NCBI GenBank assembly: GCA_001460835.1 | Contig: CYKH01001563.1 | Location: 885 to 48,622, forward strand | Direction of reading: 5' to 3' | Length of the DNA stretch: 47,738 nucleotides | Source: Bodo saltans | Taxonomy: Eukaryota; Euglenozoa; Kinetoplastea; Eubodonida; Bodonidae | Part shown: piece by piece, positions 8,404 to 17,249 of the stretch | Position numbering within the stretch: the first letter of the stretch is position 1 | Layout of the letters: each line of letters starts with the position of its first letter | The notes under the pieces: model-generated | What the model saw: only the letters and a program-made list of their open reading frames with translations | The model's database searches: none | Told to the model about the DNA's origin: nothing | Program-made: the position numbers and the translations under genes

Positions 8404-10029
8404 ATGCTGGGTTCACCGATTGCTGCAGCGACACGTTCGCTTGACGACAGCGTCTTCCGCCCCCTCCACCAAGCTTCGCTCGGTATCCGGCCTTGGCTCA
8501 CGTTGCCCGTCACAATAATACCATCATCAACTAAAAACATGGAGCACTTTTTCTCGCCATCTTCTTTGTCATCTTCGCTCTCGCCACCGCGGAATCGGTG
8601 GTGGGTAAATGCAGAAGATGCGGCAAGTACTGTTTCCTCTCATCCGGCATCTCTGCCAACCTCAACGACGTTTTCACTTCCACCTTCTCACAACAACGGT
8701 GCGATGATGACGGCGGCAACGCTCTTTGCTGTTGGCGTGACCATCGGGTTTGGGTGTGGTATTTATGCCAAGCACGCAACTCGATGGGTCACACGTTGGA
8801 GGTCTGACCGAGCCCTTGCCCAACTTCGTCGGCAGCTCCCCCACAGCACCTTCTCGCCTGCCGTCACTTCAGACCTCTCTCGTAGTCTTCTCTTACAAGA
8901 GCTTCAACGCACTGGGTACACCGCTGTGTATTCTCGTGTACTCCGGTCGCCTGCGTGGGTCACGTATCTTGTCACACCCCAAACTTCTACGTTTGCGGCT
9001 CAGGTGGACAGAAGTAACATGTTCATTGCGGACAAGGACGTTCCCAAAGAAGATCGCTGGACCGCGCTTGACGTCAGGAGCCAGGCAGCAGGGGGCGGTT
9101 ACGACCGTGGACACTTGGCACCCCACGGTGCTGTGGGCTGTTGCGAGACAAGCAGTGCAGAATCATTTTTGCTGTCCAACATCGCGCTGCAACATCCGAA
9201 GTTGAACAGACGATCGTGGAAACAGTTGGAGATGGCAGTGACAAAGCACGTGGAAACACAATTTCGTGCGTGTCAAGCGAGCAACATGTCAACAACAACA
9301 ATCAAGAAAAAGACTTCATCGTCCATGATGAGCGTTGCGGCAGTAACAGTCGGCCCATTGTTCGGTCCCAAAGCGGTCACATCTGCGACAACAATGACGA
9401 CCAAGAAGGAAATTTCTTCTGCTTCCCTAGTGAATGAGGTACGCATCCCTGAAGCGTTCTTCATGGCTGTCTTTGACACGCAAACTGGCTGTACTGCGGC
9501 GTTTGTGGCAACCAACGATGCTCGCGCTTTGGTCACTGCGATGCCGCTCACGCATCTCGAGCAGAGATTAGGGAAAGAGTATGGTGGTTGCGGCATTGTT
9601 GGTGAAGCAGCAGCTCAACCTATTCGTTTGTTTTCACAATACCGTGATGAGGAGGACGACACTGTGCTAAGTGCTGTGGCACGTAGTGGCAACAACATTT
9701 CACGCACCATCAAAACTGTGCGACGACGCGTGACACGCATACTTCATCAAAGGTTGCCTCTGTGCGTGTTGAAGGCAACTGGGGCGTCTGCTGCTGTTGT
9801 CCATGCACGGCACTGTGGTGTGGCACGTATTGATGCAGCTGCCACATCGGAACTTCACTTACCAACAGGATCGTCGTCGTCGTTGGCTCACCGTGCCGTT
9901 GCCGCTGGCTCTCCAAAAGCACTGCTCCGTCGTCGAGGACGCGGTGGTCGTTCGAGCATAGGTACAAAGAAGAACCTTGCGCGGCTGTCCAAGGCCAATA
10001 CATGTATGTCGAAGCTCGGCAATGAATGA
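8404..10029 (+). CDS. EndoG-type DNA/RNA non-specific endonuclease
   Basis: The product is 541 residues, ATG at 8404. The metal-dependent beta-beta-alpha-Me nuclease core is clear: the signature DRGH at residues 234-237 (catalytic His237) followed by LAPHGA, then SNIALQHPKLNRRSW with the expected metal-ligand Asn at 268, and later AFFMAVFDT and a conserved LEQRLG end. A Ser-rich N-terminal region is followed by a hydrophobic segment (about residues 100-120, MTAATLFAVGVTIGFGCGIY), consistent with mitochondrial import and inner-membrane anchoring as in EndoG. Unusual points are a Thr/Ser/Lys-rich insertion after residue 290 and about 140 residues beyond the core, ending basic (LLRRRGRGGRS). EndoG degrades nuclear DNA in cell death and acts in mitochondria; which applies here is unknown. 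Confidence 0.9.
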   Translation: MLGSPIAAATRSLDDSVFRPLHQASLGIRPWLTLPVTIIPSSTKNMEHFFSPSSLSSSLSPPRNRWWVNAEDAASTVSSHPASLPTSTTFSLPPSHNNGAMMTAATLFAVGVTIGFGCGIYAKHATRWVTRWRSDRALAQLRRQLPHSTFSPAVTSDLSRSLLLQELQRTGYTAVYSRVLRSPAWVTYLVTPQTSTFAAQVDRSNMFIADKDVPKEDRWTALDVRSQAAGGGYDRGHLAPHGAVGCCETSSAESFLLSNIALQHPKLNRRSWKQLEMAVTKHVETQFRACQASNMSTTTIKKKTSSSMMSVAAVTVGPLFGPKAVTSATTMTTKKEISSASLVNEVRIPEAFFMAVFDTQTGCTAAFVATNDARALVTAMPLTHLEQRLGKEYGGCGIVGEAAAQPIRLFSQYRDEEDDTVLSAVARSGNNISRTIKTVRRRVTRILHQRLPLCVLKATGASAAVVHARHCGVARIDAAATSELHLPTGSSSSLAHRAVAAGSPKALLRRRGRGGRSSIGTKKNLARLSKANTCMSKLGNE

Positions 10030-10308
10030 CGAAGAAGGTGAAAGCAACAAAAAGCGATTCATGCAAAAGGTTTTTGCTTTTTTGCTCTCACCATTTTGTA
10101 CAACCTGTTCAGTTACTTGTCCCCCCTTCCACCCACTTTCTTGTTCGTTGGACGCTCAAATCTTAACGCACTTCATTATTTTTTTTCCCGTGAGTACCGT
10201 CAAATTCAAGACACCGTAACTCTTCTTTTTTTTGTTTAATTTTCAAATGAAACGAAAGGAACTTCTCTTATTAACACACTCACACACACACCACGCACGA
10301 GTGTGAAA

Positions 10309-12915
10309 ATGGTGTCTCAACGTAACGTGTTGCCCGCTTCACCGAAGCCCAGCAACTACAAGCTCCGCATCACCCCCAACCTTACCGACTTTACCTTTGT
10401 AGGCGAGGTCGTGATCACCTTGTCGAACAACCTGCAACCGACCACCTTGATCATGCTCAACTACGCCGAACTTGAGTTCGACAGCGGATTCGTGACCTCT
10501 GCCGCTGGCGAGCGCGTGCAATCGTTTGTGAAAGATGACTTCAAACTCGACGAGAAGGACATGCGTGTGTCGCTCCACCTCGCGCAGCCGATCTCTGGCG
10601 TCAACTGGACGCTTACGATTGCGTACCGTGGCATTATCAACGACAAGATGCACGGCTTTTACCGCAGCAAGTTCACCACTTCAGATGGCAAAGACCGCTA
10701 TCTCGGCACCACACAATTTGAGGCCGTGGATGCTCGCCGCGCGTTTCCGTGCTGGGACGAGCCCGTGCACAAGGCTTCATTCGACCTCACCCTCGTCGTG
10801 GACAAGAATCTACGCGCGTTGAGCAACATGCCGGAGGTCAATCGCGTCGAGATCGATAGCAGCCTCGTTGCTGTGACGTACGACACGACTCCTATTATGT
10901 CAACCTATCTTCTCGCATGGACCATCGGTGAGATGGAGGTGATTTCTAAGACCATCCAAAAAACACGAGGAGGGGAGACTCTCGTACGTGTCTTCGCGAC
11001 GGAGGGGAAATCCAAGCAAGGCGAGTTTGCACTGGATGTGGCGTGCAAGGTGCTCCCGCTATACGAGGAATTCTTTGGCTCTGATTATTTCATTCCCAAG
11101 TGCGACCTTCTTGCCATTCCTGACTTTGCCGCTGGCGCCATGGAGAACTGGGGTCTCATCACCTACCGTGAAACCGCATTGTTGTGCGACGACTCCAGCA
11201 GCGCGGTGCACCGACAGTGGGTCGCCCTTGTGGTCGCCCATGAGCTCGCCCATCAATGGTTCGGCAATCTGGTCACAATGGAGTGGTGGAAGGAGCTTTG
11301 GCTGAATGAAGCCTTCGCCACGTGGGTGGAGTACTTTGCAGTGGACGTGCTGTTCCCTGAGTGGAACATCTTCACGCAATTTGTGAACGATGAAACCGGT
11401 CGAGCCTTGTCTCTTGACGCGCTCCGCAGCTCTCACGCCGTTGAGGTGGACGTGGTGAACGCTCAAGAGATTGATGAAATTTTTGACGCCATCTCCTACT
11501 GCAAAGGAGGCAGCGTTCTGCGCATGGCGATTGAATTCATCGGCATCGACGCATTCCGCACAGGCATTCGTGCGTACCTAAAACACTTTCAATTCAGCAA
11601 TGCGTCTACAGTGGACCTTTGGAAGTTTTTGGGCGATGCTGCAGGAAAGCCTGACCTTGCTCGTGTGCTAGAGCTGTGGACCGGAAGCCAAGGCTACCCG
11701 TACCTCACTGTCGCTCGCACGACCCCAACAACGCTTTCTATTCAACAAAACCGATTCCTCTCCACAGGCGATACAAAGCCGGAGGAGGATGAGGTGATTT
11801 GGTCTGTGCCGCTCCTCTACCGCGTGGCCGGGGAGTCCGACACCCGCGCCACTCTTTTCACGGAGCGAAGTGGGACTGTCACAATCGACAACGCCGATGC
11901 CGCGTGGGTGAAGGTCAACGCAAAGCAGGCGGCTTTCTGCCGTGTGAAGTATGACTCTGAGATGCTCACCTCCCTCCTCGCCGCAGTGAGCAGCAAGGCC
12001 CTCGGCAACGTGGATCGCCTCAGCCTTATCTCTGATTATCACGCGTTTGCGCAAGGAGGTTTCATTTCGACGGTGGACATGCTGCGCTTATTCGGTGGAT
12101 ACAAGGACGAGGATGACTACACGGTGTGGTGCGCAATCATTGCCGCCGAGGCGGACATCCGCGCCATGGTATACACCCAAGGCGCAGCAGCACTCAGCAA
12201 ACTGAATGCGTTTTTCAAGGCGTTGTACGCGCCCGCGTTGGCGACGCTTGGGTACGCACCTGTGGCTTCTGACAACCACCGCACTGCCCAACTTCGCGCT
12301 TCTCTCTTCGGCAGGCTGACCACCATTGGTGATGAAGCTGCGATCCAAGCCGCACTTCAATTGTACGACAACCGCGACGCCGCCCCCATCGCTGCGGATC
12401 TCCGTGGAACTGTCTATGCCACCGCGGTCCGTGAGCGTGGGGCTGTCGCCCTCGCACAGATGCGCAGCGTTGCGGAGAACACCGCCACCGACGCGATGGA
12501 GCGTTCCCGTGCACTTCGTGCCATGGCGTCGTCGCGTGACGCGGCCCTCCTGCGTGAGGTCATCGATTTTGGCTTATCTGAGAGCGTCCGAGCTCAAGAC
12601 TCACTTTACATTTTCGTCACGATTGCTGGTAACCCAGTGTCCCAGGCGCTGTACATCGACTGCTTGACATCGAAGTGGTTGCAGTTCTGGACTCGCCTTC
12701 CCGGCATGATGCTTGGCCGGATTGTGAAGGCGGTGGAGTCCTCTGCTGATTCTGCACTCGCGGATGCGCTCGAGGCGTTCTGGCCATCGGTCGATGAACA
12801 GCAGCGCCAAGCGATGGACCGGTCCTTCCGTCAGGGCGTTGAGGGCATTCGAAACAACGCAGCTTGGGCAGCGCGTGATGCGGCAGCGGTTGCGGCGTTT
12901 GTGGAATCCTTGTAA
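10309..12915 (+). CDS. M1 family zinc aminopeptidase (puromycin-sensitive/ERAP-like)
   Basis: The product is 868 residues with the first ATG at 10309; the GTG two codons earlier is not a eukaryotic start. The M1 hallmarks are exact: substrate-binding GAMEN at residues 276-280, zinc motif HELAH at 311-315 (catalytic Glu312) and the third zinc ligand Glu334 in LWLNEAFATW. The N-terminal beta domain begins immediately (LPASPKPSNYKLRI) with no signal peptide or membrane anchor, so a cytosolic enzyme trimming N-terminal residues from peptides is expected. The C-terminal helical domain runs to the end, and the length is normal for the family. A (CA)n tract at about 10275-10292 precedes the gene. 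Confidence 0.95.
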   Translation: MVSQRNVLPASPKPSNYKLRITPNLTDFTFVGEVVITLSNNLQPTTLIMLNYAELEFDSGFVTSAAGERVQSFVKDDFKLDEKDMRVSLHLAQPISGVNWTLTIAYRGIINDKMHGFYRSKFTTSDGKDRYLGTTQFEAVDARRAFPCWDEPVHKASFDLTLVVDKNLRALSNMPEVNRVEIDSSLVAVTYDTTPIMSTYLLAWTIGEMEVISKTIQKTRGGETLVRVFATEGKSKQGEFALDVACKVLPLYEEFFGSDYFIPKCDLLAIPDFAAGAMENWGLITYRETALLCDDSSSAVHRQWVALVVAHELAHQWFGNLVTMEWWKELWLNEAFATWVEYFAVDVLFPEWNIFTQFVNDETGRALSLDALRSSHAVEVDVVNAQEIDEIFDAISYCKGGSVLRMAIEFIGIDAFRTGIRAYLKHFQFSNASTVDLWKFLGDAAGKPDLARVLELWTGSQGYPYLTVARTTPTTLSIQQNRFLSTGDTKPEEDEVIWSVPLLYRVAGESDTRATLFTERSGTVTIDNADAAWVKVNAKQAAFCRVKYDSEMLTSLLAAVSSKALGNVDRLSLISDYHAFAQGGFISTVDMLRLFGGYKDEDDYTVWCAIIAAEADIRAMVYTQGAAALSKLNAFFKALYAPALATLGYAPVASDNHRTAQLRASLFGRLTTIGDEAAIQAALQLYDNRDAAPIAADLRGTVYATAVRERGAVALAQMRSVAENTATDAMERSRALRAMASSRDAALLREVIDFGLSESVRAQDSLYIFVTIAGNPVSQALYIDCLTSKWLQFWTRLPGMMLGRIVKAVESSADSALADALEAFWPSVDEQQRQAMDRSFRQGVEGIRNNAAWAARDAAAVAAFVESL

Positions 12916-13253
12916 GAAAAGTGATTAGCGACGAAGCAAGTCACCTTCTCGCTTCTACGAGAACTTCGACACGCTTCGCTCATTTTTTTCCCCTTTTGCA
13001 TGCTTTCCACTGCGACAACGAAGGAAACAAAACCCTATTTCGAGAAAACATAAACACAAACAAACCACAACGAAACACACAATCAAACAGCTAGGCGATA
13101 ATGTGAAACCTCGCACTTCACCATCGAACGCAAAGACACGCGTGACTGAGCGAGACAACAATAACACTGCTTGCATTGACACCATTTATCTATTATTTTG
13201 CTGGTCTCTCGCCACTCCTTCTCCAAAAACAAAACAGTGATCGGTTTAGCAAC
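12916..13253 (+). promoter_or_regulatory. Spacer with spliced-leader acceptor for RPS4
   Basis: The spacer contains T/C-rich stretches. The last is a pyrimidine-rich tract at about 13194-13224 followed by AG at about 13235 and again at 13248-13249, just before the ATG at 13254. It is the clearest example in the window of a short acceptor-ATG distance, as expected for a highly expressed ribosomal protein gene. No gene is seen. Confidence 0.45.
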
Positions 13254-14084
13254 ATGGCTAAGAAGCACCTCAAGCGCCTCTTCGCGCCCAAGGACTGGAT
13301 GCTGAGCAAGCTCGGCGGCGTCTTCGCCCCCAAGCCCCGCGCTGGTCCCCACAAGCTCCGCGAGTGCCTGCCCCTGATGATCATCATCCGCAACCGCCTG
13401 AAGTACGCCCTGAACGCCCGCGAGGCCGACATGATCCTGCGCCAGAACCTCGTCAAGGTCGACGGCCGCGCCCGCGCTGACCGCAAGTACCCCACTGGCT
13501 TCCAGGACGTCGTTGAGATCCCCAAGACCGGCGACCGCTTCCGCGTGCTGTATGACGTCAAGGGCCGCTTCGCCCTGGTGAAGGTCTCCGAGGCTGAGGC
13601 CGCCACCAAGCTGATGAAGGTGACCAACATCTACACCGCCACCGGCCGCGTCCCCGTTGCCGTGACCCACGACGGCCACCGCATCCGCTTCCCCGACCCC
13701 CGCGTCGCTATTGGTGACTCCATCGTCTTCAACCTGGCTGCCAACAAGCCCTCGGACATCCTGAAGCTCCGCACCGGCAAGATCGTCATGCTGACCGGTG
13801 GAGCCAACCGCGGCCGTGTCGGTGAGCTCGTGTCCGTCGAGAACCACCCCGGTTCCTTCGATATTGCTCGCCTGAAGGACAAGGCCGGCAACGAGTTCGC
13901 CACTCGCCTGTCCAACATCTTCGTGATTGGCCAGACCTGGGCCAACATCTCCGTCACCCTGCCCAAGCAGCAGGGTCTGAAGCTCAACTTCATCCAGGAG
14001 CGCGAGGAGAAGCTCATCGCCGCCGACGCCGCCGAGGCCCGCAAGAACGCCGTCAACCGCCAGGCCAAGAAGACCAAGAAGTAA
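13254..14084 (+). CDS. RPS4: 40S ribosomal protein S4 (eS4)
   Basis: The product is 276 residues and almost colinear with eukaryotic eS4. It starts MAKKHLKRLFAPKDWML, has an S4-type RNA-binding region (LKYALNAREADMILRQ, VKVDGRARAD), a central domain and a KOW motif (TGGANRGRVGEL), and ends in a Lys-rich tail. The frame is open 26 codons upstream, but the canonical N-terminus begins at 13254. Codon usage is extreme: almost every third base is C or G, unlike the neighbours, which is typical of very highly expressed kinetoplastid genes. This bias also creates long but meaningless open frames on the opposite strand. Confidence 0.97.
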   Translation: MAKKHLKRLFAPKDWMLSKLGGVFAPKPRAGPHKLRECLPLMIIIRNRLKYALNAREADMILRQNLVKVDGRARADRKYPTGFQDVVEIPKTGDRFRVLYDVKGRFALVKVSEAEAATKLMKVTNIYTATGRVPVAVTHDGHRIRFPDPRVAIGDSIVFNLAANKPSDILKLRTGKIVMLTGGANRGRVGELVSVENHPGSFDIARLKDKAGNEFATRLSNIFVIGQTWANISVTLPKQQGLKLNFIQEREEKLIAADAAEARKNAVNRQAKKTKK

Positions 14085-14364
14085 ACGTGGTCTAAGAAGT
14101 AAAAAAAGAGTGCAAGTTGTAACTGAAACACAATTTGGGGGGTGTGTGGTTGTTTTTTGTGATTTTCGTATTGTCTGTTTTTATCTGTGGATAGTATTGT
14201 TGTGTTTCGTGTTTGTTTTGCTGCACGAGTAGCCAGAAGAGGACGGTGGAAAAATATCAAAATAATTTAAAAGAATAGGTTTGTCCGGAAGATCCAGAGA
14301 GAAGATTTAACATTGCGCAGGAGGAAACATTTAACCTCCACACGACTAAGTCAACTGCAAACAA

Positions 14365-15822
14365 ATGATCGGCGGGTTTGAGTCGTATGACGAGCTGTAC
14401 ACGTATTTGACAGCCCTTGGCCTTGGCATGTCCATGCTGTTCTCCTTCAACAGCTTTATTTCTGCGCCGGACTACGTTCAGAACTACTACCAGTACGCGT
14501 CCAACGACGAGTTTGCCGTGGCGAAGTACCCTGACTTCTGGCAAAATGCAGAGAGCTACATTTCTGTCTCAAACATGATCCCCAATCTCATCTTTCAGGG
14601 GTTCGTGTTCACCCCAGTGATCCGTCGCATTCCTATGCAACGTAAAATTCTCGTGGCGATGACACTTGTGATCTTCGCGATGCTGTTGATCCCTGTGATG
14701 CCTGCGTTCTCCGTCAGCGAGGTGGTCGCTGCGGCAACGCTGATGTTTGCGAGTGCATTAGCGGGCGCGGCAACCGCGTTCTTCCAATCAACAGCGTTTG
14801 GGCTCGTGGCGTGCTGCCCTGCGAAGCACATGGGCGGTATCTTATTCGGCATTGGCGTCAGCGGAACGACCACGTCATTGCTTCAGATTATTACCAAGGC
14901 AGCGATGGGGAGCGGGTACAACGACAGCCAAACACAAAGCCGTGTGTACTTTGGCGTCGCGATCGGTTTTATGATTGTGAGCTTTATCAGCGTGATCCGC
15001 CTAAAGAAGAACCGATATGCTCAGCGTTACATTGTGGAATACCGCGATGAGACTTACGTGGACGACGGTTTCGGCGTTGGGAGCGGTAATGCCGCAGGAG
15101 TGGCGGCAGCCACCGCCCCGGCAGTGACCGCTGAGAACAATGCAGGGGAGGACTACCTGAACCCCGGTTCTGCTGAGAGCCTCGCATCCGCCAATCGTTT
15201 CACCGCCTCTGTGGTTGAGGACGGAGAGACATCCGCGTTGATCAAAGGAGGAGGAACAGACCATCGTCAAGCAGAAGAGCATGGTGGCGCGACGGAGTAC
15301 GAAGCCCAGGAGAGCGTTTCCATTCTGCCCGTTGTGAAACAAATCTGGCCGATGATGTTCTCCTGCTCGCTTACCTTTTTTATCACGCTCACGGTGTTCC
15401 CGGGTGTTGGTGTGGCCATCAACAACAGCAGTGCGTGGTTCGGCGTGATTATTATCTTCTTGTTCAACTTTGGTGATACTATTGGCCGTTTCGGGTCGAA
15501 CATTCCACGGATCTGGATTCCAAGAAAATATGTCCCGTTCGCTGCCACGTGCCGCCTGGTGGTGATTCCGTTGTTCTTCTTCTGCATCACGCCGCACTGG
15601 ATCCCCGGAAACGTCTTCCCGATGATTTTGATGTTCGTGACCGGAGTCTCCAACGGCTTTATCGGATCGATGGCGTTGGTCTATGGTCCGCAGACAGAGG
15701 CGCTTCGTAGTGATGGGGAGCGTGCGTTGGCAGGCAACGCAATGAGCATGTCGTTGCTGACTGGTTGCTCGGCGGGATCTCTCTTGGCGCTGCTGATCAC
15801 ATCGAAGCTGCCTTCGACGTAA
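14365..15822 (+). CDS. Equilibrative nucleoside transporter (ENT/SLC29 family)
   Basis: The product is 485 residues, ATG at 14365. It is polytopic with about 11 hydrophobic segments. TM1 begins almost at the N-terminus (LGLGMSMLFSFNSFISAPDY), a pattern typical of ENT proteins. A long hydrophilic loop (about residues 220-315) lies between TM6 and TM7, and the ENT signature FNFGDTIGR occurs at about residues 369-377, in TM8. Kinetoplastids are generally purine auxotrophs and depend on such transporters to take up nucleosides or nucleobases. Substrate and exact location cannot be read from sequence; plasma membrane is likely. Confidence 0.9.
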   Translation: MIGGFESYDELYTYLTALGLGMSMLFSFNSFISAPDYVQNYYQYASNDEFAVAKYPDFWQNAESYISVSNMIPNLIFQGFVFTPVIRRIPMQRKILVAMTLVIFAMLLIPVMPAFSVSEVVAAATLMFASALAGAATAFFQSTAFGLVACCPAKHMGGILFGIGVSGTTTSLLQIITKAAMGSGYNDSQTQSRVYFGVAIGFMIVSFISVIRLKKNRYAQRYIVEYRDETYVDDGFGVGSGNAAGVAAATAPAVTAENNAGEDYLNPGSAESLASANRFTASVVEDGETSALIKGGGTDHRQAEEHGGATEYEAQESVSILPVVKQIWPMMFSCSLTFFITLTVFPGVGVAINNSSAWFGVIIIFLFNFGDTIGRFGSNIPRIWIPRKYVPFAATCRLVVIPLFFFCITPHWIPGNVFPMILMFVTGVSNGFIGSMALVYGPQTEALRSDGERALAGNAMSMSLLTGCSAGSLLALLITSKLPST

Positions 15823-16292
15823 GGAAAAAAAAAAAAGGGAACAAAACAGAAAACGATGTCCGTCTTTGTGAGAGAGGGCAATGGAGAGCTTAGAAAAGGA
15901 AAAGTCTCACATGAAGCAAAATGAGGGATGTGTCTGTACGGTGGTTTGTGTGTTTCGGGTTTTTGTAATTTCACTTTGTGATAATGGCGTTGCGCGCGTG
16001 TTTACAACATGTGTCGGGTTTTTGTAATTTCACTTTGTAATAATGGCGTTGCGCGCGTGTTTACAACCCTCACAAACAGAGAGGAACCCCACTTTTTTTT
16101 TCTTTCCTTTTGCATTCCTTTTTATGTTTGTTTGTCAATCTTGAAACAAAAATGAAAATCTTTCGTCAATGATGCTTTCTCACTTTATCGAACCTTCAAA
16201 TTTTTTTTCGAGCGCTAGCGAAAGTTGAAAAGAGCAGATAAAGTGAGAGTAGCGTCGCAACTAGAATACCCCCACAACAACATACACACAAC
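15823..16292 (+). promoter_or_regulatory. Intergenic spacer with tandem duplication and T tracts
   Basis: It begins with an A run after the stop, holds the 59-bp-period duplication annotated separately, then T/C tracts at about 16091-16130 and 16198-16208 followed by AGs before the ATG at 16293. No gene is seen. Confidence 0.35.
15951..16067. repeat. 59-bp-period tandem duplication in spacer
   Basis: Positions 15951-16008 and 16010-16067 match over 58 bases with two differences (15954/16013 and 15980/16039). The unit includes TCGGGTTTTTGTAATTTC and GGCGTTGCGCGCGTGTTTAC. It lies between the ENT stop and the dynein light chain start, so it does not affect a protein. Confidence 0.9.
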
Positions 16293-16643
16293 ATGGCCGA
16301 TTTCGAAGAAGACCAGCACGAGGAGCTCTCCATCAACTCGGAAAAGATCTCCGACGACATCACCGGAATCGTCAAAGGCAAACTCGCCGCTGAGAAGTGG
16401 AATGGCAAGAAGGTAGACTTATGGGTGAAGGACATCATCGAGATTAGCCTCAAGTACCTGTCGGAGATGAAGAAGCCATTTAAGTTTGTCGTCACGTGCG
16501 TGATTATGCAGAGGAACGGCGGTGGTCTGTCTACCGGGTTCATTGGCTTGTGGGACAATACGAAGGATGGTGTGGTGAATGTACCGTGGGATAATGAAAC
16601 GATGCACGTGATCACCACTGTGTACTTCCTCAAGCTCGATTAG
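16293..16643 (+). CDS. Tctex-type (DYNLT) dynein light chain
   Basis: The product is 116 residues, ATG at 16293, normal length for the family. The conserved C-terminal half is evident: an amphipathic helix (LWVKDIIEISLKYLSEM), the strand KFVVTCVIMQRNGGG, the characteristic GLWDNTKDG turn and the final strand pair (VNVPWDNETMHVIT). Tctex1/DYNLT proteins dimerise and attach cargo and intermediate chains in cytoplasmic or axonemal/intraflagellar dynein. Which dynein it serves in this flagellate cannot be read from sequence. Confidence 0.9.
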   Translation: MADFEEDQHEELSINSEKISDDITGIVKGKLAAEKWNGKKVDLWVKDIIEISLKYLSEMKKPFKFVVTCVIMQRNGGGLSTGFIGLWDNTKDGVVNVPWDNETMHVITTVYFLKLD

Positions 16644-17249
16644 AGGAGCGAGAAAGAGAAAAGGAACGACGTGTCGAGTTCGAGTACTCACACAGAGCGT
16701 CATGGCAGGAGTTCACCAATGAGTGCGAGCATGTGTGTGAGGGGAAAAAAAAGAAACACAGAATTGACACAAGAATGAGAGTAGAGGTGCGGGGACGTAT
16801 GTACAGAAATTTTGTTTTCGCGTGACGTGTTGTCATTCTCCTTTGCCTCCATTCCAGTTCCTCCTGAGGAAGACGCACACATTGCCGATGCTTGGTAGAG
16901 AAATATTGTGTTGGCATGATTGCCCTCTTCTGGGAGGTTATCACAATGTGGGGGTAAGGAAAAAAAAAGGACAACCGAAGCGCGTGGCTCTTCCACTCCC
17001 CTCCCTCCATCTCTCGCTCTTCGTTAGCGCCCCCCTAATCTTTTCTCACACTTTCCACTTTTTTTCTGTTGTTCTCCTTCACACGGCCTCATGAGAGTGT
17101 TGTTGTGTGTGTGTGAATGTGTATCTTGAACAAAAAGGTTTATGCCGCTAACACGAATAAAGTGAGTCTGCTTTCTTTGTGCTCGCATTGGCTCGTTTTT
17201 CGTCAGTTGTCCTTCAAAAAATAAAAGTGCAAGTTGAACGGTTTTGTTG
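16644..17249 (+). promoter_or_regulatory. Intergenic spacer (606 bp)
   Basis: No convincing gene. Contents are A-rich patches, T/C tracts at about 17036-17080 and a (TG)n stretch at about 17098-17124. The frames here have no family resemblance. Splice-acceptor candidates precede the ATG at 17250, but no single AG stands out. Confidence 0.3.

Noticed and set aside
13083-13847. Long minus-strand open frame opposite RPS4
   Set aside because: An artefact of the C/G-ending codon bias of RPS4; the plus strand codes an exact eS4.
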